Of a stretch of 64,000 nt of DNA, positions 1-10,944 are shown one piece after another. The number at the start of each line of letters is the position of its first letter. Position 1 is the first letter of the stretch. Below the pieces are notes generated by a model. It saw nothing but the letters and a program-made list of their open reading frames with translations. It did not search any database and was not told where the DNA came from. A program made the translations under genes and the position numbers. The stretch is from Multifurca ochricompacta. Lineage: Eukaryota; Basidiomycota; Agaricomycetes; Russulales; Russulaceae. The stretch is taken from assembly GCA_022496185.1 (NCBI GenBank), contig WTXG01000170.1:18230-82229 (forward strand). The letters run 5' to 3'.

Positions 1-1926
1 CATCCAGCTCTGCGACTATTCTGAGGATTGTTGTGCCATACTCTCACAGCTATTCATCACCCACCGCGAGGGCTCCGAACAGCCGAGCGAAGGCACCCTC
101 GCAAAATGTCTAAGAACCATGCTTGAACTCCCAGGACAACTCCCAATTTACATAATCATCGATGCGCTAGACGAATGTCCGAATAAACAGGAACTCCATC
201 TCCACGTGAAAAAGTCTTGAAGCTATTGGACGATCTCGTGAATTGGCAATGCTCAAATTTATATTTATGCATCACGAGTCGTCCCGAGCAAGATATCCGA
301 GCCGTCTTTGATCCATTGACACCCTCATCGCGACGCATATCTCTTCACGATGAAATTGGTCAAAGAGAGGACATCCTTGATTATATCCAATCTTTTGTTA
401 ATTCGGACAAAGCAATGCGGAGATGGCGAGTGGAAGATAAAGAACTTGTTATTAATACCCTCTCTGAAAGAGCTGGCGGGATGTATGTGTCCCTGCTATT
501 TTGCCCTCGAATTGTTACTGATACTATAATACAGGTTCCGATGGGTGACTTGTCAGCTAGACACTCTCCGTCGATGTATTCCAGCAAGTATCAAGCGTGC
601 TCTGAACGAACTGCCGACCACGCTGGATAAAACATATGAACGAGCATTAGAAGGAATTCCAGAAGAGAAATGGCAACACGCTCACCGGTTGTTCCAGTGT
701 CTTATCGCATCCGTTCGACCGCTTCAGGTTGAAGAACTCGCGGAAATCTTTGCGATTCAATTTGACTCCCATGCAGTGCCGAAATTGGAAGATGGATGGC
801 GTCCGGATGATGCAGAAGAGGCAGTACTCTCTGCATGCTCGAGCTTAATCTCTGTCATTGATATGCAAGGCTCTCAAATTGTTCAATTCTCGCACTTCTC
901 GGTGAAGGAATTCCTGACCTCAGATCGCCTTTCCGCCGCAGGGGTTGCAATCATTTCGCGTTACTATATCCCATTCGAACCAGCACATGGGATTCTTGCA
1001 GAGGCATGCCTGATCACGCTGCTCCAGTTTGATGAGGGCATCAACAGGGAGAGCCTAAAGACATTTCCCCTAGCCGTTTATGCAGCTCAGAACTGGGTCA
1101 AGCACGCCGGATTCAAAAGTGTTTCGTCACAGATTGGAGACCGCATGGAGCGTCTCTTTGATGCGACCATGCCATATTTCGAGCGTGGATTTGGATCCAT
1201 GATGTGGACGATGACATGGAGCAGTCGATCAAGGATATCAAGGAACACCCACAGCAGACCAGTGCAACACCTTTATACTATGCGGCGTTATGTGGACTCC
1301 ATGGACTGACAGAGTACCTCGTGACCACCCAGCCACAGACCGTTAATGCCAGTGGTGGGAACAATGGGAGTCCATTGGGTGCAGCATCGCACAGGGGACA
1401 TGTTGAAGTTGCGCGTCTCCTACTTGAGCACGGGGCTGATGCGCATAAAAGTGAGGGATCGAGGAAGAATCCATTGTGGGCTGCAGTTGTGGGCGGACAT
1501 TTTGAGGTTACAGAGCTATTGCTCAATCATGGAGCGGATGTGGATGTGCGGAACGAATTTCTTTGGACGACATTGCATTCGACATGCTACAACGGACAAT
1601 TCGAATTTGTACGCTTGCTGCTTCAGAACGGCGCTGATATCGAGGCACAGAATAACCAGGGTTGGAAGCCATTGCACATGACATCATCAAGCTCAAGCGG
1701 AAATGCCAGGATCGCGCGGCTCCTTCTTGAACACGGAGCCAACGTGAATGCACGAAATGATATAGAGAACACCCCACTGCACCTGGCATCGTTCGACGGA
1801 AAGCTAGAGGTGGCACGGGTACTACTTGCGCACGGAGCAGATGTGCATGCAGGTTCCTGGACTCCACTCATGGCAGCTGGTGGAAAGCATGACATTGAGC
1901 AATTGTTGTTGGAGCATGGCGCCTAA
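1..1926 (+). pseudogene. NLR1: NACHT-ankyrin STAND receptor, 5' end outside the window
   Basis: This is the 3' part of a Goodbye-NACHT-ankyrin receptor. The window opens inside the NACHT domain just before the Walker B strand (IIIDALDECPN). A 52-bp intron (483-534, GT..AG) separates the NACHT exon from the last exon, at the same site as in the other copies. The last exon holds the winged-helix-like region and about 7 ankyrin repeats of the GADVN / PLHxA type, ending with a stop at 1924-1926. Comparison with NLR2 and NLR3 shows two single-base losses: one near 185 and one in a T run at 1177-1179 (TTTT in NLR2). Each shifts the frame. Apart from these the paralogue alignment is continuous. It is closely similar to NLR2, which lies 18 kb away in inverted orientation. 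The role in non-self recognition is inferred from the family. Either a recent pseudogene or an intact gene with sequencing errors. Confidence 0.85.
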
Positions 1927-2189
1927 AAAGGACAGGGTAGAGTTATTAGACATTAATGTTATGCTAGGCACAAGGAATGTTCCACTCGATCCAGAAAGAC
2001 AATGATAAGTATAACGCGCAGAGAGGTGGTCAACGCGGCAAAAAAAAGAGAACATGGGGATTCCCCTCAGCCCGGGCGCGGTCGAGCTTCCATTCCCTAC
2101 CTTCCGTCCCATGAAGACCACTACTGTCGACATTCTGATGTGCGGAGATACGATACGAGCTGGCCCCTATCGAATTTGGGACCTATTGT

Positions 2190-2570
2190 ACGGATCTGAT
2201 CCGCGGTGAGTGCGAGGAAAAGTGTTCCCTGAATGTGAGAGAGTTATAGGAGAGGGAGAGAGCGCGCCCTTGGAGATAACTAGATCGAATGTGGACGTAT
2301 CGTGCTTGAACTGAGGAAATCGCTAGATTGCGTGTTCGCTGGACTACTACAAGCATTTGTAGATACCTTTATATACTTGTTGAAAGTCCAATTTTGTGGG
2401 TGAGTGTTTTAGTAAAGGCAAGCCATAGAGAGTGATTTGAATAAGGACCAAGTGAAAGCCATGCAATAAAGACGGAGAGGTGAAGATGGAGAGGTGAGGT
2501 ATGAAAATGAGTATAAGGAATGGACAGGCAGGCGGCCCGGAAAGTGCTGGATTTATGTACTGATAAGGGA
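2190..2570. repeat. Dispersed repeat, copy 1, 3' of NLR1
   Basis: A segment running from a GATCCGCGGTGAGTGCGAGG block through a CTACTACAAGCATT-like block to GACAGGCAGGCGGCCCGGAA. It recurs in the same plus orientation at about 19866-20165 and 41440-41720, each time beside an NLR 3' end. Similarity is patchy. No coding capacity was seen. It may be ancestral sequence lying between convergent receptors. Confidence 0.5.
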
Positions 2571-2687
2571 GATATTCGTCGAATGCTCACACCTTGCATT
2601 AATCCCTTCGTAGTATAGTAAGATGGTTTTATAAACTAAGACTGGATAAAGGTCAGAAGTTTTTTTAATTCAGGGCTCGCAATGAAA

Positions 2688-2756
2688 GAGGGAAGTGAAT
2701 GCAACCAGGAGTGCGACAGCTGACGGTTTCATGCTCAACGCCTGAGCCATCCTTAC
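2688..2756 (-). mobile_element. Possible tRNA-derived SINE head
   Basis: On the minus strand, a box A-like TGGCTCAGGCGTTGAGCA is followed about 30 bases later by a box B-like GGTTGCATTC, and then by a short A run. This resembles the internal polymerase III promoter of a tRNA-derived SINE. No cloverleaf folds convincingly and no target-site duplication was found. Confidence 0.25.
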
Positions 2757-2974
2757 ACTATAAATATTGACATTTGATAAAATGAGAAGACATTGGTTTT
2801 CGGTAGTGCCCTGCCTGAGTGATGGCGTCGAGTCAAACTTAATCAAATCAAACAAAAAAAAATAATTCATTTCAATTGCCTGTCCGTCCCCACCCCATGT
2901 GTAGGAGACTATATAGCGAATACCTCAGTCTTTGTTGTATAGGAGACTGTATAGCGAATAGCTCAGTCTTTGTA

Positions 2975-3130
2975 GTAGAAGACTATATTGAGTAACTAGT
3001 ACCTGTATAGCGAATAGCTACAGTAATAGAGTCAGTTAATGAATGCTGTAGCTACGATTGAGAATGTACTAACTCAGTCTTTGTAGTAGAAGACTGAGGT
3101 TCTAAACGCGACGCAGTAGTCTATCTTATA
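2975..3130. repeat. 156-bp direct repeat, unit 1
   Basis: Runs from GTAGAAGACTATATTGAGTA to CAGTAGTCTATCTTATA. It is repeated almost exactly at 3230-3385, in the same orientation and of the same length. Short fragments of the unit (TATAGCGAATA, CTCAGTCTTTG) also occur just upstream, from 2905. Confidence 0.8.
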
Positions 3131-3229
3131 CGCATATTGGAATGTGAATGTAAGTCAAGTCGTATAGTAGTTGTTAGTCCGGCCCACCATCTCCGGTACC
3201 TTTCTGTGCGTGCTGCTATTCCACATGTT

Positions 3230-3385
3230 GTAGAAGACTATATTGAGTAACTAGTACCTATATAGCGAATAGCTACAGTAATAGAGTCAGTAAAGGAATG
3301 CTGTAGCTACGAGTGAGAATGGTACTAACCTCAGTCTTTGTAGTAGAAGTCTGAGGTTCTAAACTACGCAGTAGTCTATCTTATA
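3230..3385. repeat. 156-bp direct repeat, unit 2
   Basis: Second unit, 255 bp downstream of the first. The spacers after both units also resemble each other (GGTCCGG... GTGCTGGCTGCTATTCCA type), so the duplicated unit is closer to 250 bp. No ORF; origin unknown. Confidence 0.8.
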
Positions 3386-3638
3386 AATGATAAAACGCGT
3401 GTAAGCGTTATTGGTCCGGGCTGGCATCTTATCCGTGCTGGCTGCTATTCCAACACCATGCCCACCAACTAGTTGGTCGATCGATGACGGGATGTGCGCC
3501 TTGCAAGGCCAGAGTCGTGAGATTCAGAGTGTATGTAATTGGGAGAATTTAACCAGAAAGGAAGTGTTACAGTGCTGTGTACTAACAGACTACCGGAAAC
3601 TTAGCGCCTACGCCTAAGGGTGCTCTAGCTCACCCAAC

Positions 3639-4508
3639 TCTCCCCCACCGCTGACATCCCTAAAGTGGTAATCTTGTCACACGACTGTGATTTGTCATAC
3701 TATTTATTTTAAAAAGGAAGTTATCATTAAATATTTATTTTAAAAGGGAAATATCGTTGATCAACAAAAAAGCATTACAAATCAAAGTCATGTGACATGT
3801 AGACAATATTCAACCTAATAGTGAAAGACCGGCTCTGCTCATGCGACGACCTCACCCCCCTCACCTTCATCCAGGACACGCAGGCCTTCACATGGCCTCC
3901 TTTGGTGAGACGACCTTGCGATCTGGACTAAGTCTGAGTTGGTGACATTGGGTATTATGGGTAAGTTCACCTTTCTTCTCCAACACACAGGCTCTCTTCC
4001 TCTCTCCACTCTATTACACACCATCTCTCTTGTTTCCCTCTACCAAGAGGTTTTGCACATGGTGGTTTCCACCCTTCTGTCATGTTCACAACAGTAGTTA
4101 CTATGTACTGGTAGTAGCTGTGTGATTTGGGCAAGGTCCTGAAGTGTAAATAATTTGATTTCAAAAATAAAAAAACCTAATAGTGAAAATGCTTAACATT
4201 TTCGCTCCTCTTGCCCATGCAATGGATAATAACACTCCAGACCCACACATTCTGATGAGAAACATGATACACAATGAAAGTCAATAACTAGACATAGAGT
4301 AGTGAGAACGCGCGACAACACCAAAGTTCTTATCTAATCCTTATCTGATCTTATTCCAGCTGATTTGTAATGATATTTTGTTGATAACTTTCCTTTTTAA
4401 AATAAATATTCAATGATAACTTCCGTTTAAAATAAATATTATTACAAATTACAGCCGTGTGATACGATTCCCACTTTAGGGATGTCAGCGGTGAGTCGTG
4501 TGACGATA
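3639..4508. mobile_element. TIR element copy A, non-autonomous
   Basis: The element starts with ACTCTCCCCCACCGCTGAC followed by ATCCCTAAAGTGG, then GTCACACGACTGTGATTTG and an AT-rich stretch. The same order returns inverted at 4395-4508. TIRs are over 100 bp. There is no transposase, so it is MITE-like, and the superfamily is not recognisable. The interior holds a retroposed insert (3827-4173). A near-identical element is copy C at 47448-48320. The right end abuts, and appears to supply the stop codon of, the F-box gene that ends at 4509. Confidence 0.7.
3827..4173 (+). mobile_element. 5'-truncated LINE or SINE tail nested in element A
   Basis: The insert ends in an A-rich tail (GATTTCAAAAATAAAAAAA) and is flanked by a target-site duplication AACCTAATAGTGAAA at 3812-3826 and 4174-4188. 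Its 3' region (GTAGTAGCTGTGTGATTTGGGCAAGG) matches tails near 30200, 47930 and 29020. The insert corresponds to the end of a LINE-type reverse transcriptase gene (see 29690-30250), so it is most likely a truncated LINE copy. Confidence 0.65.
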
Positions 4509-6155
4509 TTACCTTTTTAGCGACGATGGGGGATGGGAATGAATCACGCGAAAAACGCCCCCGTAATGTTCCAGCAACACAGGACGTGCGGCGCTGCGGC
4601 GCAGTGTAAGAAAACGATTGAAGGCACGACGGGGGATATCACTTTGCGCCCTGATTCTGTGCCAAGTCGTAATAATCATACTTAGCTCAGGCACCACTGC
4701 CGCAACCTCATCCGCCTCAGACCCGTCTCCAACTTCCGCTGCGAGCGCATTTCCAAGTTCTTCCACGAGCGCTACCGAGCACCACATGTTCTGCACATGG
4801 CGAAATGGCGCTAAGAGCGCAAGCCATAGTGACGGATCAACTTCGCCCTGCCAATTCGACGGCAATTTGTCCAGATCGTGGTCGAAAATGAGGTTACGAA
4901 CATCGTCAGACAGAACAGGACTGAGCCCACTGCAGATCTGCGCCATCGAATGGACCTGCCAATCGAATCGTTCGTGGGAGACAATAATGCGCATCCCGCT
5001 TCTCCTTCCGCTTTCATCGTCATCAGATGGAGGATGTATGTGCAATACAGCAAAGTTCGATGTGAAGATTATGCGAGCTGAGAATCGTACCAAATTTATT
5101 GAGTTCTCTATCAGACGGCTGAGGTGAGGGGTGGTGAAAGTAAGCCGAGGGAAAAGCCTGACGTCCAGATGCTTGAGATGTGGCATCCTAAGTCCACCCA
5201 CCAGGACCTCCAGATATCTACTCTCACCACAATAGTCGAACTGTTCAAGTTGAGGAAGGATAAAATGCTGCTCCGATACTTGCTGGCCTGAGTGGGACGA
5301 TTCCGTATTGATAAGCGAGCTGGGATCAAAAGCAAGGAAATTCAGGGAGAGATCTTTGAGCTGGAGAAGTGCGTGCAAGCACTCGGCTAATTCTCCAGGT
5401 GAATGATGCTCATTTTTAGGGACCCGAAGTGCTAGGGAGGTAAGGAATCGTGCCGAAGAGAGCAACGATGGTAAAGTTGGGAGATAAGCGCCGTCAAGGC
5501 ATAGGTGGCGTAGGTTCGGTGCATCTCCCCCCAAGAATGCTCTTGGTAGATTCAACGATTTTGAGTGAGTTGAGAGCTTGAGGTATGTCAACGTTGGGAT
5601 GAATTCATCCATTGTCAAGGCTAGCTTGTGCAGTATCCCGTCTGGTCCATCTAGCGTAATGCTATGCAGCCGATCGACATATCCGAGAGCGGCAAGTACA
5701 CCACTCTCAGCCTCGGGGTCAGAGGCATTCTCGTGGAATGAATAGTCAAGGGTTATTGGAAGAGGAGGAAAGTGAGTGAGCATGTCCAGAACGGGTGTTT
5801 CCTCTCTGAGACAGAGGGTCAACTGCAGGCGGGAGGGAGAGTCAAGTATGCACTGCCTCCATTTGCGGGATACATGCATGAGTGTAAGCCATCCGTGCAA
5901 GTAATTCCAGGAATAAAGGTCATTTATTCTGTAGAAATCGAAAATATCCAATAGGATATCGATGGGAAATGGGGAGTTAGCTGGTATTACATATTTAACT
6001 GCGCACAGGACGAGCCAGGTTAGCTGGATAAACCTCTGAGAAGGAGTATGAAACTGACTGAGTGGAGCAGGATTAGATGGAAAGGAGAAAATGGTGATTC
6101 TCCATAGGCTTGGAATGACGCAACGGAAAAATGACTGTCCCCTAGTAGATACCAA
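4509..6155 (-). CDS. F-box/LRR-like protein 1
   Basis: Single-exon ORF of 548 codons. Residues about 57-105 form an F-box-like domain (FPIDILLDIFDFYR ... VSRKWRQCILDSP). It is followed by leucine-rich repeat-like segments (TLTYLKLSTHS, APNLRHLCLDGAYL, RFLTSLALRV, LLQLKDLSLNFLAF) typical of the large Agaricomycete F-box families. Such proteins are expected to be substrate receptors of SCF ubiquitin ligases; the substrate is unknown. It is a more distant paralogue of the next F-box gene on the same strand. The first 50 or so residues are unconserved, so the true start may be downstream. The stop TAA lies in sequence resembling a TIR of element A, so the original C-terminus may have been replaced. 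Confidence 0.8.
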   Translation of the reverse strand: MVSTRGQSFFRCVIPSLWRITIFSFPSNPAPLSQFHTPSQRFIQLTWLVLCAVKYVIPANSPFPIDILLDIFDFYRINDLYSWNYLHGWLTLMHVSRKWRQCILDSPSRLQLTLCLREETPVLDMLTHFPPLPITLDYSFHENASDPEAESGVLAALGYVDRLHSITLDGPDGILHKLALTMDEFIPTLTYLKLSTHSKSLNLPRAFLGGDAPNLRHLCLDGAYLPTLPSLLSSARFLTSLALRVPKNEHHSPGELAECLHALLQLKDLSLNFLAFDPSSLINTESSHSGQQVSEQHFILPQLEQFDYCGESRYLEVLVGGLRMPHLKHLDVRLFPRLTFTTPHLSRLIENSINLVRFSARIIFTSNFAVLHIHPPSDDDESGRRSGMRIIVSHERFDWQVHSMAQICSGLSPVLSDDVRNLIFDHDLDKLPSNWQGEVDPSLWLALLAPFRHVQNMWCSVALVEELGNALAAEVGDGSEADEVAAVVPELSMIITTWHRIRAQSDIPRRAFNRFLTLRRSAARPVLLEHYGGVFRVIHSHPPSSLKR

Positions 6156-6932
6156 GGAAGAAAGTTGAAATCACCCCAACTTGCCATTGCAAATCTAAAC
6201 CTGGAGGACGAAATTTCGGCCTCCCGAAGTCCACCTGGAAATTCTTGTAGCAGGGCTAGTTGGTGGACCCATGCTCAGGCCTGACTGAGCCAGGAAGCAA
6301 GTGGTTTTGACAAAGATAACGCGCACGCTGCAAACACCACCAGTGACTACCTTCGGCAACTTACACACAGCCCAAACACGTTAGCATGAATCTTGGATTA
6401 TCTTATCTTATCACGATGATCATAAGACCCGAAGTTTCCGACTGATCTGGTCAGAAAAAGTAGGTAACTTTTATACATGGAGTTGGTACCTTAATCCCTG
6501 GCGTCGCTCCTAATCCCGTACAACTGCATTGACATGAAAGGGATGTACGAACACGGAGATATAAAAGTACTTTGATGCGTATTACGACTAGGCAAGGCAT
6601 CATCTAGACCCGACTGAAGGACATCTTGAAACATATGCATTACTGGACACGCTTTGAAAAAGGAACTTGGAACTAGGCCAATCTGGCCGGAGACGAAATG
6701 CATTCGTCTGCCGGGACATATTAAAGGCTAGAAGTTACTTGATCGATGCAAGCCATCCAGATAAAAAAAAAAGGAATGTCTATGTAAGCCTAAATCATAA
6801 AGCCCTTTCTCAATGAAACATTTTAGCTCCCTGTTCCAACCCGCAATGATACCTCGCCGTGCTGAACTCACTTATTGATACAAAACGCCTTCAAAAAAAA
6901 AAGTGAAAAAAAAAACTTACCAGTTCACACCG
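6156..6932. other. Intergenic, between two F-box genes
   Basis: This region holds the upstream region of F-box gene 1 and the 3' flank of F-box gene 2. A-rich runs occur at 6761-6772 and 6892-6915. No ORF, repeat or RNA gene was recognised. Confidence 0.6.
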
Positions 6933-8548
6933 CTACAACCTACTCAGGTCTAGAGATTCTACGCTCACAAGGTAGCCTGCACGATTTCGTTCATCGACGA
7001 ACGCACCAAACGCAGTAGAGGCAGATGAAAGCAAGTTCACATCGCCTCTGTGTAGTAGCACGATCGTACGAAGCTCCGGGAGCAGCAACTCCACACCGAG
7101 CTGTCCATTCTCGATATCTGGCAATTGCAGCAGCGCACGCGCGAGGTCGGCCGCCAGCGCAACATGTACACGAAGCGTACACGTCCGCTGAAATGGGGCT
7201 AAGAGCGCATGCCAAACAGCGGGCTCAACCTCGTCAGGCCATCCTCAGGCATAGTGCCGCCGTGATCACTGCCCCAGTGATACCGATGGTGTTGGTGGTT
7301 TTGGTGGTGGTGGTGGAACCCGAGCGTAAGTTCTTCGATCGGCGCGAGGGAGGTAGACAGCCCACTACATAGTTGTGCCATCGCTGACACTTGGAAATCG
7401 ATTTGTGAACAAGACACACCCAGGAATATATCAGTGGAGTCCGTGGGCTGTTGCGGCACGGCGGCGACGATTACGACGTGCGCGGATGTTTCGGAGAAGC
7501 CGATGCGAGCCCGTGTGGACCTGGACGTCTCGAGGTTATGAACGAAATTGCAGATGCGTGGTATGCTCAGAGTAAGTTGATTGAAGAGCGTGATATCGAT
7601 GTCATCTATGAGAGGAGTCTGAATACGAGCAAGAAGAGCTTCTATGTAGGCGGAAACTCCACGGTATATTAGTTGTTTGAGCACGGGGAGCTCAACGCGT
7701 GCCAGTGGACCCGGAGGAAGAAAGCGCTCACTCCCGAAACCTGGGCGAGGAACGGCGGAGAGGAAGCTAATAGAAAGCGTTCGGAGTTGGGGCATAGAGC
7801 TTATGTGAACAATCAGGTTATCGGGCGAGAAGTAAGCCGAGCTTGGGATACGTTCGAGGACAAGAGACACAAGAGATGTCGAGGATGACAATAATGGATT
7901 CAATGTCGCCAGTGAGGCACCTGTGAGTATCAAATGTCGTAACTGCGGAGCGTAGCCATCAAGGAATTGTTTTGGAAGGATGAGCTCTGTTGTCTGAGAA
8001 TGAAGACTGAGGTACTCAAGCCTCGGAGCCGCCTCGACCATAGCAGCTGTAAGCTTCGTAAGGGTCGACTCTGGCGCACTCAGCTCAATCTTGCTCGCCC
8101 TTTGGAGATGGCGCAAAGCGAAGAGAAACCCGTCTTCGCCCTCAGCGTCCCACGTCTTGAGAAACCGGGGTCCATAGTCTAGTATAAGCGGAAACGGTGG
8201 GGAATTGTTGATCATGTCAACTACTGACATGCAGAACGTGCAGCGAAGTTGGAGATTCAAGCGGAGTGACGATGCAAACACGAGTTGTCGCCACCTTTGA
8301 CAAGTGTGCGCGAGAGCGTACCATCCTTGCATATGCACCCAGTCTCCTAAACTGGCCGATCTATGGTGATCAAAAATATCAAGAAGAACGTCGTCGGGAA
8401 GGGTGTTTATCGTCGTAAGTGGAAAGTATTTAGAGAGTGCTTCGGAAATGTCAGTGGTCACTGGACCCCGAAGAGAGCTCACTGCAAATAACTCACTTTG
8501 ACGATTCTGAACGGCTGCGTGTCTGCGCCTTCGTTTCTTTTGAGGCAT
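6933..8548 (-). CDS. F-box/LRR-like protein 2, one apparent frameshift
   Basis: The N-terminal basic segment is followed by an F-box (INTLPDDVLLDIFDHHR, residues about 47-63, then AHTCQRWRQLVFASS) and by leucine-rich segments (APQLRHLILTGASL, TSLVSLVLERI, MPQLRTLSISFL). It is the closest relative in the window of F-box protein 3 at 56338. The frame breaks near 7237. Beyond it, the -1 frame continues with a segment homologous to F-box 3 (PAVWHALLAPFQ ... LRVHVALAADLARAL) down to a TAG at 6933-6935. One C added to a CC run would join both parts into roughly 538 residues, so a sequencing error is likely. The inferred role is SCF substrate recognition. A His-rich stretch (HHHHQNHQHH) precedes the break. 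Confidence 0.8.
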
Positions 8549-9212
8549 TGTGCACTGAGTCAGGTAAGGAGTTTTATTTCCGTCTATCTGCCATCCTTTT
8601 TCGATTTTGGCGGAGAAACGCGCAGACGCATGGGATGTTGAGCACAGCTGTGATTAGATAAGCATGCCAACCCTCACAGCCACTTTTTTCCAGCAGTTGG
8701 GTACTTCAGCTTCATCATTGCACCTGGGTTTACGGATTGCTTAGATGATTATCTTTGTACCTCACAGCTATTCACTACCATGCATGTTACTTATTTTCCA
8801 AAAATCTGGATGGTAATACACAATCCTTAATAACTGGCATCACTCCCACTTTGCCGAACAAACCATGAATCCCATGAAACAATGCGCGGTTGAGCGCGCC
8901 TATGATTAATGGGGACTAGGTGTACCTATTGTACGTACAACGGATTACAGGGGATGACAGTGGGTAAATTGTAGGTGAGTGAGCATGAGGCGCGCCAATC
9001 CATATGCATTGATCAACGGCATGTAAAGAGCTTGTTAGTGGTACGGCTAACGTAGATGAGAGGGTATTGCTCGTAAAATGTGCAGCGCGGTGTGTTGAAC
9101 CGGTAATAATAATAGTGTGGAAGGATGAACTTCCCAGATCCATGCCAGTAATGCGTCAACAGTGCGTCGGAGGCAGCCAACAAAGAACAAATGTTTGAGG
9201 GAGGGGGATGCT
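8549..9212. other. Intergenic
   Basis: Upstream region of F-box gene 2 and 3' flank of the SAM synthetase gene. No gene or repeat was recognised. Confidence 0.55.
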
Positions 9213-10632
9213 TCACAAGATCAACTGCTTGGGCTGCTCCCATGTGTACGCCGGGTTACCGAAGTGGCCATATGCTGCAGTCTTGCGGTAAATCGGTTTT
9301 TGAAGGTCGAGCTGCTTCACAATGACACCTGGGCGAAGGTCCCAGTTCTTACGGATAATCTGCACAAGTTCCGGGTCTGTCTTCTTACCCGTGCCGTACG
9401 TATCGACAAAGATCGATAGTGGCTCGGCAACACCAATGGCGTAAGAGAGTTGGACGAGAGCCCGTCGAGCGAGGCCGGCGGCGACGAGGGACTTGGCTGT
9501 GATACGCTGTCAGTATACGAGTTACTACAATTCTAAACAGGAAGACGCACCAATCCACCGCGCAGTGTAGGCTGCAGAACGGTCGACCTTGGAGAAGTCC
9601 TTCCCTGAAAAAGCACCTCCGCCGTGCGCGCCCCAACCGCCGTATGTGTCGACGATGATCTTACGACCTGTCAAGCCAGCGTCACCTTGGGGTCCACCAA
9701 TGACAAAGCGGCCGGAAGGTTGAATCTAAATATGTCAAGATTAGCAAGGGTATCTTTGTGGTCTCTAAAGTGGGTTCTTTCCGCACATGATAGATAGTCC
9801 TATCATCCAGAAGGTTCTTCGGAATAACTTGCTTGATGACCTTCTCCAGGATCTCTTTCCGAAGCTCTTCCGTTGAAATCTCCTCAGCATGTTGTGTGGA
9901 GACAACAACAGTATCCACGCGCAAAGGGATAGTCGCGCCACCATCCTTCTTGTACTCGACCGTGACTTGGGTTTTAGAGTCAGGGCGGAGCCATGGTAGC
10001 ACACCATTGCGGCGGCGGCGGCCAAAGCAGCATTGAGCTTGTGGGCAAGCATGATAGTGAGCGGCATATACTCGGGCGTCTCATCGGTCGCATAGCCAAA
10101 CATGATGCCCTGGTCACCGGCACCATGGTCCTCAAGCGAACCGTGATCGAGACCTTGGGCAATGTCTGGCGATTGTTGCTCGATCGCAACGAGGATATTG
10201 CACGTCTTGTAATCAAAGCCCTTAGAAGAGTCATCATACCCGATATCCTTGATGGCGTTACGGATGACCTTTTGGTAGTCGATCTGTGCCTTTGTGGAGA
10301 TCTCGCCAAAGACCATGATCATGCCAGTCTTCGATGCCGTCTCGCAGGCAACCTTGGACCAGGGGTCCTGCTCGAGGCAGGCGTCAAGCTGTATAGTATA
10401 TTAGACGATCAATCGGAAAAACACTACCGTCATATCAGAAATTACTCACGATAGCATCGGAAACCTGATCGCAAATTTTATCTAACATAAAATTGAGAAC
10501 GAGCAAGGATAGGCAAAGGTGACATTCCATCCAACTACACTACGTACCAGGGTGACCTTCGCCGACTGATTCAGAGGTGAAAAGGAAATGGCCAGGTGCG
10601 AGCGCGTGACGAGAGGAGCCATTAACGGTCAT
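9213..10632 (-). CDS. SAM2: S-adenosylmethionine synthetase (methionine adenosyltransferase)
   Basis: Makes S-adenosylmethionine from methionine and ATP; cytosolic homo-oligomer. Five exons on the minus strand: 10632-10548, 10481-10450, 10388-9787, 9725-9551, 9496-9213. The protein starts [20 protein letters not shown]. Diagnostic motifs are [14 protein letters not shown] (joined across introns 1 and 2), [24 protein letters not shown] and [12 protein letters not shown], and it ends KQLIL. Summed exons are 1178 nt, one short of 393 codons. The missing base is a C in a CCC run of exon 3 (plus strand about 10011-10021), between KLNAALAAA and GVLPWLRPD. Since the enzyme is normally essential and everything else is perfect, I read this as a sequencing or assembly error. 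Confidence 0.97.
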
Positions 10633-10944
10633 TTTGTTGAGAGTAAAGAGTCAAGAGAAGGACAAGGATAAGGATAAGGACAAGGACAAGGAGAGAGACA
10701 AAGAGAGTGAGTGAAAAAAACGAACGTTTGCTTTTTAAATTTAAAAAAACTCGAACTAAATGTCAACTTACGTCATCAACCTCATATCACGCCATCTTTG
10801 TTTTTTATAGCTTATGTTAGAGGAATTAGGCCATGAGTTGCCATGGGTCGGTTCGTCATCCTTCACTGTACTGGCTTTACTGTACATAAGGGAAAGAACA
10901 AAACAAAAAAAAACAAATTCCGAACTATGCGGTCCTTACCCAAT
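10633..10944 (-). promoter_or_regulatory. Upstream region of SAM synthetase
   Basis: 312 bp between the SAM synthetase start and the stop of the upstream phosphatase gene, so it must hold the SAM promoter and 5' UTR. On the plus strand 10655-10722 is a purine tract of AAGGATAAGGACAAGG-type repeats, read as CT-rich DNA on the coding strand directly upstream of the start codon, as is common for highly expressed fungal genes. No TATA box is certain. Confidence 0.45.
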
